This document shows, piece by piece, positions 15,898 through 22,165 of a stretch of DNA of 64,000 bases (positions are counted from its first letter, which is position 1; every line of letters begins with the position of its first letter). This DNA comes from Phycisphaerales bacterium (GTDB lineage Bacteria > Planctomycetota > Phycisphaerae > Phycisphaerales > UBA1924), in contig CAJPFG010000023.1 in NCBI GenBank assembly GCA_905339235.1, positions 25,621 to 89,620 on the forward strand, given 5' to 3'. The notes under the pieces were generated by a model. The model did no database searches. It worked only from the letters and a program-made list of their open reading frames with translations, and had not been told where the DNA came from. Position numbers and translations under genes: made by a program.

Positions 15898-16938
15898 TCA
15901 GGCGCGAACTGCGCGACGGCGGACGTACTTGCGGCCTTTGGGCCAGGGAACCCGCGCCCAGGTTTCACCCACCGCGATGCTGGAGATGCAGGAGATCGTC
16001 ACGCCGTGCGCTTCGGCGATTTCGCGGAACGTCGTCCCGGGGCTTGAGAGCAGCCGCTTGATGCGACGAGCGTCAACCTCGGTGATCGGCGTCGTGCGAC
16101 CGGACCCGGGGCGGAGTTTCACACCCAACGCGTGCATGTACTTCTGGACGGTGCCCTGCGTGACGCCGAGTTTCCTTGCGAAATCGCCGGTGCTCGTGCC
16201 CGGGCCGGTGTCGTAGGTTGGGGCGAGTTTCGCAACCTGCGTACGGATCCACGCGGAGCGTTTGGTCTCGGGCTTGGGATAGTCGCTCGACGCGCGGCGA
16301 GGGACGCCGAGGCGGTCAAGTGCGTAAAGCACGATCCCGCCGCTCAGGTTGAGCCGGTGTGCAATCCCGGCGGAGGACAGACCCTCGCGATACAAGGCCG
16401 CGATGGTGCGGTCGCGGGTGGAGCGTCTCTTGTCGTGGGGGAGGGCGCGGTCCCGCATCTGGGTCGTGGTCCGCATGGGCACGCGTCGCTGCACGAGCAC
16501 CTTGCGGACCCCCCCGATGGTGAGACCTTCGCGCGTCGCGATATCGCCCGTGCCCAACCCGCGGCGGTAGAGCCGCTCCATGCGTTCGTCGCGCTCGCGA
16601 AGATGCGGGAAGTCGGCCGCTTTCGTTCGGCGCGGCACGCCGCGCTTGATGAGGCGGAGTCGAACGGATTCGAGCGGCGTGCCGGTCTGCGCGGCGACCT
16701 GGGTGAGGGTCAGGCCCTTGCGGTAGAGGCGGACGATTTCGTCGTCACGCCGCCGTTTCTCGGCCAGGTCGCGCGCGGTGCTCGACCGGGCCACACGCGC
16801 GGCGAACGAGCGGCGCGCCGTGGTGACGGTGATGCCCAGGATCGCGGCGACGGCGTCGGGAGAGAGGCCGCGGTCGAAGTACTCGGCGACCCGTCGGCCA
16901 CGGTCGCGCGGAGGATGGCGGGGCTTGGGTCGCGGCAT
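15898..16938 (-). CDS. Multi-helix-turn-helix protein (about six HTH units)
   Basis: 346 residues from ATG 16938 (MPRPKPRHPPRDRGRR). An alternative ATG at 17058 adds 40 residues, overlaps a possible upstream ORF and has a GGATGG before it. The protein is a string of similar 45-65 residue units, each with a helix-turn-helix: GLSPDAVAAILGITVTTARR, GLTLTQVAAQTGTPLESVR, GLGTGDIATREGLTIGGVRK, GLSSAGIAHRLNLSGGIV, STGDFARKLGVTQGTVQKY and TTFREIAEAHGVTISC. Between units lie Arg-rich linkers with the recurring VPRR. It is very basic and has no catalytic domain. It is probably a DNA-binding protein of an unfamiliar kind with an extended footprint. I know no named family for it. Confidence 0.72.
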   Translation of the reverse strand: MPRPKPRHPPRDRGRRVAEYFDRGLSPDAVAAILGITVTTARRSFAARVARSSTARDLAEKRRRDDEIVRLYRKGLTLTQVAAQTGTPLESVRLRLIKRGVPRRTKAADFPHLRERDERMERLYRRGLGTGDIATREGLTIGGVRKVLVQRRVPMRTTTQMRDRALPHDKRRSTRDRTIAALYREGLSSAGIAHRLNLSGGIVLYALDRLGVPRRASSDYPKPETKRSAWIRTQVAKLAPTYDTGPGTSTGDFARKLGVTQGTVQKYMHALGVKLRPGSGRTTPITEVDARRIKRLLSSPGTTFREIAEAHGVTISCISSIAVGETWARVPWPKGRKYVRRRAVRA

Positions 16939-17038
16939 GGGGAAGGATACCGCGGACGGTGGTTGGGTGATTGCGTGGGAAACGCTCGACCAGAGTTCAT
17001 GTGTTGGGGTCGGCGCCGCCGCGGGTTCGACGAGCGAG

Positions 17039-17269
17039 TCACGCCGCGCGACCTTCATCGATCACACCATCCCAAGCAGCGCCGTCTCGCGCGGCATCCA
17101 GCACGTCGTGGAGGGCTTTGAGGGAAACCGCGCGGGCACGTCGAGCCAGGCCGTCGAGGTGCAGTTCGGGTCCGACGCTTCCGGGCAAATCACGGCCGCC
17201 GCGAACGGCGTGAAGCCCGGCGGCGTAGGAGAGCGTTCGACCCACCGGGTGTGGCGACGGCGGCTCCAT
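17039..17269 (-). CDS. Possible small protein of unknown function (76 aa)
   Basis: An open frame of 76 residues in the gap between the HTH gene and rsmH, on the HTH gene's strand. It ends in an amphipathic stretch, SLKALHDVLDAARDGAAWDG. Its end overlaps the alternative HTH start at 17058 in a manner typical of coupled genes. There is no ribosome site before ATG 17269 and no recognisable domain, so it may be chance. Apart from it, the 341-base gap 16939-17279 shows nothing. Confidence 0.3.
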   Translation of the reverse strand: MEPPSPHPVGRTLSYAAGLHAVRGGRDLPGSVGPELHLDGLARRARAVSLKALHDVLDAARDGAAWDGVIDEGRAA

Positions 17270-17279
17270 AGCATCGTCG

Positions 17280-18212
17280 GTGAAGAAGAAGCCCGACGAA
17301 TCACCGCACGCCGATGCCCACCTCCCGGTCCTGCTCGCGCCGGTGCTGGAGGTGCTCGATCCCAGGCCCGGGCAGGTGGTGGTGGATTGCACGGTGGGGT
17401 TGGGCGGGCATGCCGCGGCGATGATGTCCCGGTTGCACCCGGGGGGATGGTTGATCGGGATCGACCTGGACCCGGCGAACGTCGCGCGGGCCCGGGAACG
17501 GCTGAAGTGGATCGGCGGGAGGTTCGACCTGTTCAACACGAACTTCGCCGGGCTGCCGGGCGTGCTGGCGGAGGCGGGGGTGGAGGACGGGCGCGTCGAT
17601 GCGGTGTTGGCGGACATCGGTGTGGCGAGCACGCAGATCGATGACCCGGAGCGCGGGTTCTCGTACCGCCGGCCGGGGCCGCTGGACATGCGGATGGACC
17701 CGACGCGCGGGCAGCCGGCCTGGGCGCTGGTGAACCGGCTGAGCGAGGCGGAGTTGAGCGCGGCGTTTCTGGAGTTCGGGGATGAGACCGACGCGCCGGA
17801 GATCGCGCGGAGAATCGTCGAGCGGCGCGGAGTCAATCCGATCATGACAACGCAGGACCTCATGGCGATCGTGTGCGAGGCGCGGGATTTCACGATCCAG
17901 CGGGCGGCGGGGGCGAAGTTGCACCCGGCCGCGCGGACGTTTCAAGCGCTGCGGATCCTCGTGAACCGTGAGATGGCGAACCTGGATCGGCTGCTGCGGG
18001 TGCTGCCGGATGTGCTGAAGCCCGGGGGCGTGGGGGCGATCATCGGCTTTCACTCCGGCGAGGATCGGCGCGTGAAGCACGACTTTCGTGCGAAACTGCG
18101 GGCGGGTGTGTACTCGGCGGAGAACCGCGACCCGATCGTCGCGGATGAGCATGAGAAGAAGGCGAACCCCCGTTCGCGGTCGGCGAAGTTGCGGTGGGCG
18201 AGAAAGGCGTAA
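17280..18212 (+). CDS. rsmH: 16S rRNA (cytosine-1402-N4)-methyltransferase RsmH
   Basis: SAM-dependent enzyme that methylates N4 of C1402 in the ribosomal P site (formerly MraW). 310 residues from GTG 17280; no strong ribosome site precedes it. Signatures: HLPVLLAPVLEVLDP, VVVDCTVGLGGHAAAMM (SAM loop), IGIDLDPANVARARERL, ADIGVASTQIDDPERGFSYR, GPLDMRMDP, ARTFQALRILVNRE and GVGAIIGFHSGEDRRVK. The length and order match the family throughout. Unlike in many bacteria, it is not flanked by mraZ, ftsL or other division/cell wall genes. Confidence 0.95.
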   Translation: MKKKPDESPHADAHLPVLLAPVLEVLDPRPGQVVVDCTVGLGGHAAAMMSRLHPGGWLIGIDLDPANVARARERLKWIGGRFDLFNTNFAGLPGVLAEAGVEDGRVDAVLADIGVASTQIDDPERGFSYRRPGPLDMRMDPTRGQPAWALVNRLSEAELSAAFLEFGDETDAPEIARRIVERRGVNPIMTTQDLMAIVCEARDFTIQRAAGAKLHPAARTFQALRILVNREMANLDRLLRVLPDVLKPGGVGAIIGFHSGEDRRVKHDFRAKLRAGVYSAENRDPIVADEHEKKANPRSRSAKLRWARKA

Positions 18213-18320
18213 TGGGCGGCGGCGGTCTCGCGGTCGGAGAGAGGGGAGCCTGATCCTTCTCCCATCCGTTCGGTGCGAGATGCCGTGGCCGGTTTATCGG
18301 ATCGACAGGTCTTTTTTGTA

Positions 18321-18348
18321 TTGACAATCGGTTGACCGCTGATAGTCT
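18321..18348 (+). promoter_or_regulatory. Candidate promoter of the secreted protein gene
   Basis: A perfect TTGACA at 18321-18326 after a T run, then 16 bases to TAGTCT (18343-18348) as a poor -10. It lies 45 bases before the ATG at 18392. The -35 is strong but the -10 is doubtful. Confidence 0.35.
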
Positions 18349-18391
18349 GCGTCGGAGTGAGATTCGGGCGGGCTTTGAGGAAGGGAGAGCG

Positions 18392-19153
18392 ATGCGACTT
18401 TTTGTATTCGCGGCCGCGTTGGTGATGGGCGGATCGAGCGCGCTGGGCGATGTCGGGCGCGTGGTGGCGGTGGGCGATGAATGGCCGCTGAGCGATGAGG
18501 CGTTTGCGTCGATCGGCGCTGACGCGAGCGCGCTGACGGTGAATCTCGGCGCGTTTTTGGTTGGCGGGGTGGGGGACGTCGCGGTCTTTTCCAACCATCC
18601 GCGGCTGGGGGGCGGGAGCCAGGGGACGCAGTTCCGCGACACGCTGCTCGCGCAGGGGCACACGTTTGTGCGAAACCCGGTGGAGGGGTATTCGCTCGCG
18701 ACGCTCCAGCAGTACGACGCGGTGGTGGTGGGCGGGCGGCTGGGGGATGGGAGTTTCCCCGATTCGTCGATCCTGACGCAGTATGTCAACGCGGGAGGGA
18801 ATGTGCTGCTGATCGCCGGTACCGGGGCGTTCAGCAACGCGGCCGGCGAGGCCGGCCAGTGGGACCCGTTCCTCAACCAGTTCGGCATCGACCTGTCGGG
18901 TGACGAGTTCATGCCGACGACGCTGAGGGTGGACCTGGGCATGGACCCATCGGCGCATCCCTTGGGCGCGAATGTCGGCAACATCCACTGGGGGTATGGC
19001 CAACTGGTGTCGGCGCCGATCACGCTCACGGCCGACTTCACCGCCTACAGCGGGTGGGGACATGAGGTCGTCATTGGTGCGAGCGTGCCGGGGCCCGGGG
19101 GCGTGATCGCGCTGGTCGGGTTGTGCGCGATGCGGGCGAGGCGGCGCTGGTAG
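18392..19153 (+). CDS. Secreted protein with C-terminal sorting-tail-like end
   Basis: 253 residues from ATG 18392, preceded by an AAGGGAG site. It has a signal peptide (LFVFAAALVMGGSSALG). The middle reads like a GATase/ThuA-type or DUF4350-like fold: VAVFSNHPRLGGGSQGTQF, LATLQQYDAVVVGGRLGDG, ILTQYVNAGGNVLLIAGTGA. The last 22 residues are VPGPGGVIALVGLCAMRAR plus Arg/Trp: a Pro-Gly motif, a hydrophobic helix and an Arg cluster. That is the plan of PEP-CTERM-like sorting tails common in Phycisphaerae. It is probably exported and anchored or processed at the surface; the binding partner and activity are unknown. Confidence 0.78.
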   Translation: MRLFVFAAALVMGGSSALGDVGRVVAVGDEWPLSDEAFASIGADASALTVNLGAFLVGGVGDVAVFSNHPRLGGGSQGTQFRDTLLAQGHTFVRNPVEGYSLATLQQYDAVVVGGRLGDGSFPDSSILTQYVNAGGNVLLIAGTGAFSNAAGEAGQWDPFLNQFGIDLSGDEFMPTTLRVDLGMDPSAHPLGANVGNIHWGYGQLVSAPITLTADFTAYSGWGHEVVIGASVPGPGGVIALVGLCAMRARRRW

Positions 19154-19190
19154 TGTTGGGTGGGCGGCGACGCTTTCACGAGTGCATTCT

Positions 19191-19277
19191 CCCGAAGCAG
19201 TCGAGCGGGAAGGCCGGGTTGGCGAGATGCCGAGACGATCGGAGCGAGGCAAAGGGCCGCCGGGTTGGGCTCAGGCA
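19191..19277 (-). pseudogene. Relic of an RNHCP gene and its upstream region
   Basis: Bases 19191-19225 match the last codons of the intact RNHCP gene (10750-10784) at 30 of 35 positions and still read LANPAFPLDCFG on the minus strand. Directly next to them, 19226-19277 match 11177-11230, the region upstream of the intact gene's start. The middle of the gene (roughly 10785-11176) is therefore missing. This is a decayed second copy with an internal deletion. Confidence 0.65.
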
Positions 19278-19617
19278 GAGGCTGGCATCAGGGACAACGG
19301 TACCTGCGGTGGGCAAATGACGCGCAGCAGCACTGTGGGATAACAGCCCGCTGGATCAGGGCCTGCGGCGGCTGGGCGCAGCGCGCTTGGAATCGTGAAT
19401 GTCGAACCTGCGGTTCTGGAGCATGCCGCTTTGAAGCGGTGGCCTGACCGGTCGAACCCAAGTCTGGTTGGGTGGCTTGGGGTCTTCGTTGGTGTGCTTG
19501 GATGTGCGGGCGGAGGAGCGGGACGCGTCTTGAGGATTGGGCATTGAGTTCCGTGGTGAGAGGGAGGGACAGACGAGCATAGGGGACTAGTGGCTCTGGG
19601 TTGGGCGAGGCCGCGAG
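19278..19617. other. Intergenic stretch without a recognisable gene
   Basis: It lies between the two gene relics. The short frames here have no ribosome sites or family marks. I see no hairpin terminator or repeat worth naming. Confidence 0.4.
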
Positions 19618-19715
19618 TTGGTCTGCTTGGCATCGGCGTCGAACTGGCGGTCCCAACCGGCGTCGAACCCGGCGAACCAGCGGCGGAACGTGGCGAGGTC
19701 GGGTGTGCTCACGCC
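19618..19715 (-). pseudogene. Relic of an antitoxin gene
   Basis: Minus-strand translation gives STPDLATFRRWFAGFDAG then WDRQFDADAKQ. This matches the intact antitoxin at 20446-20646 (SPTDLAAFRLWFAEFDSA, then WDRQFEADAK). The N-terminal part is replaced by unrelated sequence, and the frame ends at a stop soon after the conserved core. No toxin remains next to it. Confidence 0.6.
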
Positions 19716-19858
19716 CACGGCTCGCGCTGCGGCGCCGCTCCGCCGCTGGGAGCGTCGTGCTCAGGGGCTGTGCGGGCGGCCTTGGGCGGGAGTCGGTATG
19801 CTGTGCCGCAACTTCGGCGGCGGCTTGTGGCCGCGTCGTCGGGGGCGAGGAGTACACC

Positions 19859-20029
19859 ATGGGAATGCTGCCGCAGAGCAAGTGTCCGGCGTGTGGGGGA
19901 TCGGGGAAGAAGATGGCGCGGGCTTCGGGTCCGGCCGGCCCCGCGCCCAAGCCTGGCCCCGCGCCCAAGCCCGGACCGGCCGGACCGGACCGATGCACGG
20001 TGTGTGGGGGCTCGGGGATCAAGCGGTGA
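19859..20029 (+). CDS. Small zinc-knuckle protein (two CxxCxGxG motifs)
   Basis: 56 residues from ATG 19859 with GAGGAG at 19847-19852, an ideal ribosome site. It carries two CxxCxGxG motifs of the kind that bind zinc in DnaJ: CPACGGSG near the N-terminus and CTVCGGSG near the C-terminus. They are separated by a low-complexity linker in which PKPGPA repeats. The four cysteines could bind one zinc ion. There is no signal or membrane segment. Such minimal DnaJ-knuckle proteins are annotated in planctomycetes without known function. It lies in the accessory region between two gene relics and a toxin-antitoxin pair. Confidence 0.68.
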   Translation: MGMLPQSKCPACGGSGKKMARASGPAGPAPKPGPAPKPGPAGPDRCTVCGGSGIKR

Positions 20030-20185
20030 CGCGGGTTGTTCGCGCACGAACCCTCGACGACTCCGCGCGGCTCGGCGTCGCAGTGGGCGGCGATGTCGAT
20101 GGTGCGGCGCTCGCCGTTGGCGAGCGCGTGGAGAAGGATCCGGTCGAGGATTGGATTGACGGCGGTGATCCATAGGGTCGGTTCG

Positions 20186-20449
20186 TCAATCGCCTCGCGC
20201 AATGAGGCGGTCGTACTCCGCGTGAGTGCCGATCCAGAACCAGACAAGGTCCGAGTCATGCTCGACTGCGAGGGCGCGGTAGTGAAGGCCTACGCGCACG
20301 GACCAGAAGCGATCGACTTTCTTATGATGCAGCGAGGGGTGCCGCGGGTCCTGCTTGAGCAGCGCGTAGGCCTGATCGGCGAGGCGCCGGACTTCGTCCG
20401 GCAGTGCGTTGTAGCACTTCCAGAAGCGTTGGGCGGCACGGTGCTTCAC
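20186..20449 (-). CDS. RelE/ParE-family toxin
   Basis: Toxin of a type II toxin-antitoxin pair. 87 residues from a GTG at 20449 that overlaps the antitoxin stop as GTGA; a TTG at 20461 would add four residues. It is a RelE/ParE-like fold: HRAAQRFWKCYNALPDEVR, YALLKQDPRHPSLHHKKV, FWSVRVGLHYRALAVEHD and VWFWIGTHAEYDRLI. The WIGTHxEYDRL end is typical of the family. RelE-like members cut mRNA on the ribosome and ParE-like members poison gyrase; which applies here cannot be told. It is translationally coupled to the upstream antitoxin. Confidence 0.85.
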   Translation of the reverse strand: MKHRAAQRFWKCYNALPDEVRRLADQAYALLKQDPRHPSLHHKKVDRFWSVRVGLHYRALAVEHDSDLVWFWIGTHAEYDRLIARGD

Positions 20450-20646
20450 AGATCGGTACAACGGCCATTCTTGAGGTCATCGAGCGCTTCGTCGGCAAGG
20501 GTGTCAAGTTCACCGGCCTTGGCGTCGGCCTCGAACTGACGATCCCACAGCGCGGAATCGAACTCCGCGAACCAAAGCCGAAACGCGGCCAGGTCGGTGG
20601 GCGACAACTTGCTGACGGCCTCCTCGATTTCGTTGATCGTGCCCAT
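20446..20646 (-). CDS. Antitoxin partner of the RelE/ParE toxin
   Basis: 66 residues. It is short, acidic and mostly helical (INEIEEAVSKLSPTDLAAFR, WFAEFDSALWDRQFEADAK, LADEALDDLKNGRCTDL). It lies directly upstream of the toxin with a GTGA overlap, the usual antitoxin-first order. No classic DNA-binding fold such as RHH or HTH is visible, so autoregulation cannot be inferred. Similar small proteins ending in LxxGxCTDL commonly precede RelE/ParE toxins (from memory). The minus strand has TATAGT at 20663-20658, only 11 bases before the ATG, as a possible -10. A relic copy lies at 19618-19715. Confidence 0.78.
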   Translation of the reverse strand: MGTINEIEEAVSKLSPTDLAAFRLWFAEFDSALWDRQFEADAKAGELDTLADEALDDLKNGRCTDL

Positions 20647-20699
20647 GGTGGTGCCGAACTATACGGCCCGGCCAGATCGGCGGTTCGCAGCCCTTTTCT

Positions 20700-20935
20700 G
20701 TAGCCCGAAGGGCTTGTCGTTCGTAGCCGGGGCGTGGAGCGCAGCGACACCCCCGGTACGCGGCATGGAATCCCGCAGCCTGAAGGGCTGCTCGTTGTCC
20801 ACGCACGCGAGCGACGTACATCACGAGCACCCTTACAGGGTGCGGAATCACGGCGTGACCGACCGGGGGTGGCGCTCCTCGCCGACTCGTCGCTTCGACC
20901 CCCGGCTACGAACGGTCGAGCCCTTCGGGCTGAGG
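20700..20935. repeat. Cluster of hairpin repeats (planctomycete-type)
   Basis: Several inverted repeats lie in close succession: AGCCCGAAGGGCT (20702-20714), CCGGGG...CCCCGG (20727-20756), CAGCC..GGGCTG near 20778, GCACCCTTACAGGGTGC (20827-20843), CCGGGGG...CCCCCGG (20863-20905) and AGCCCTTCGGGCT (20919-20931). The CCGGGG arms flank a 24-29 base GC-rich core containing GCTC or GCGCAGCGAC. Such 'GTAGCCGGGG...' elements are dispersed in planctomycete genomes and have often been miscalled as small proteins. They may form stem-loops in RNA; the function is unknown. Confidence 0.7.
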
Positions 20936-21161
20936 AGCGGGGCGGATGTTGCCTTCACGCACTGCAGAGGACTTGTAGAGGACATCCGGGCACATGTCGG
21001 CGCCGTTGGCCCACCCGCTCGCCTCACGCCGCGACGAGGCGAAGCACCGCACCCCGTGCATTTGTCGCCCGTCCGAGAAAATCAGAGTTTGGCACGGCGA
21101 GAACGCCGGTGGGTGCATCCGCGCCGCGCTTTCGCGCAACCCTTGCGGGCTCGATAAGACC
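20936..21161. other. Intergenic stretch between repeat blocks
   Basis: 226 bases between the hairpin cluster and the 21-bp repeat array. Frames cross it on both strands, but none shows a domain or a ribosome site. I see no gene. Confidence 0.4.
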
Positions 21162-21329
21162 AATCGTGCCCACGATAGGAGCAATCGTTGGCACGATAGG
21201 AGTAAACGTGCCAGGGTTCGGAGCAATCGTGCCAAGGATCGGAGCCATCGTCGAGGGGTTCAGAGCGCCCGTTGGCAGGTTCAGAGCGAACGCTGGCACT
21301 TCAAGAGTTGAAGCGGGCACAATCGGAGG
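21162..21329. repeat. Degenerate 21-bp tandem repeat array (eight units)
   Basis: Eight consecutive 21-base units starting AATCGTGCC... and ending in ..GGAGC or a variant of it. The best kept are units 1, 2 and 4 (AATCGT followed by GCC/TGGCAC and GGATCGGAGC or GATAGGAGC). Later units drift to ..TTCAGAGC. The unit length is exactly seven codons, so all frames are periodic (for example AIVGTIG/AIVPRIG rightward), but no start with a ribosome site precedes it. There are no spacers, so it is not CRISPR. Confidence 0.8.
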
Positions 21330-21424
21330 TATCGGGCGTCGCACGAGCGTTACCGAGCCGACCGTTGAGCCACATCGGGCAGCCGGCCGCCTTCGACGAG
21401 TCAGTCGGGTGGTGATGACGTAGG

Positions 21425-21600
21425 CGGGGGCGGTGGCGGCGGAGGAGGGGGAAGGATCGTGTCCACAGGAATCCCCATTGGACGTGCACCACACTGCTCC
21501 CTACTTAGACTCCAGTCCTTCTGCTCTCGAAGGGGTGGAGGCGGGGGAGGGGGTGGAGGCGGGGGAGGAGGAGGCGGTGGAGGAGGGCTCTGGTTCCGTG
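21425..21600. repeat. Purine-rich GGA/GGC tracts
   Basis: Two blocks of GGNGG repeats (about 21425-21456 and 21529-21590) with G-runs of three to six. On the minus strand, one frame reads as uninterrupted polyproline. The second block lies in the C-terminal codons of the frameshifted membrane-protein gene. The composition could support G-quadruplex or triplex structure. Confidence 0.6.
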
Positions 21601-22113
21601 CCATTTTTCGTTCCTTCGTTACCGTAGTTGCAAAAGGCAAATGCGAGTAACATGGCGAGTCCAGCGACGGTGAATATGCCACCTAGTCGGCTGGTCCATG
21701 TTGTCGCCTTGGGCCACCACCGCTTGTCGTATGCTGTCTTGAACTGCGTCCAGAAGTCATATCCGAAGTTCGCTGGTTTTGCAGTTTGGCAGAGGTCATC
21801 GTCGTACGCCTCGAACGAGGCCACGCCGAAGTGCAAACTTGCCAGAGTGCAGGCGACTGCCATGACGAGGCAACCCCAGCCCGATGCCAAGGCCCAGGGC
21901 ACAATCGGCGCTGCGCTTGGAACGATTTCTTTCACAAAAGTGAACGAGAGTCCAAGCGCTGCCCCGGCGACGGAGCGTCCATTGGTCGCAGTGGTGCGAG
22001 GTCTCGAAGCCCTGCTGAGCTATTCTCTCCCGTTCCTTGTGATACTGTTCAACGTTCGACCGGAACACGACTTCTTCGCGACCCCGTGATGAAACCTCGT
22101 CAGCTTCAGCCAT
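21501..22113 (-). pseudogene. Two-helix membrane protein gene with an apparent frameshift
   Basis: The N-terminal part (ATG 22113) reads MAEADEVSSRGREEVVFRSN, then KERERIAQQGFETSHHCDQW, and runs on in its frame to a meaningless Arg-rich end. In the next frame, from about 21972, the sequence continues as VAGAALGLSFTFVKEIVPSA, a second hydrophobic stretch WALASGWGCLVMAVACTLAS and a further helix LGGIFTVAGLAMLLAFAFC. It ends in a Ser/Thr/Pro-rich tail at 21501. Similar membrane proteins with an (A)GALGLSLTFIK motif after a WxL are common hypothetical proteins (from memory). Removing one C in TGG ACG CTC C GTC restores one protein of about 203 residues. This is a mutation, a sequencing error or a +1 shift. 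It lies 52 bases after the protease gene. Confidence 0.6.
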
Positions 22114-22165
22114 GCCATAGTCTACCAGCCTTCCCCGGGTAACGCGACAGGCCTGTCGGATGCGC

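Noticed and set aside
19288..20259. 323-codon minus-strand frame across the accessory region
   Set aside because: It overlaps both the antitoxin relic and the small zinc-knuckle gene in other frames, and its Arg/Pro-rich peptide has no domain.
21162..21329. CRISPR array
   Set aside because: Repeats are contiguous with no spacers and there are no cas genes; it is a simple 21-bp tandem array.
20734..21423. 229-codon plus-strand frame over the hairpin cluster and the 21-bp array
   Set aside because: Composition is dictated by the repeats; no ribosome site or homologous domain. Such repeat-derived frames are a known annotation artefact in planctomycetes.
21401..21682. Polyproline ORF on the minus strand
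   Set aside because: Created by GGN repeats in an alternative frame of the membrane-protein gene; no start context or domain.
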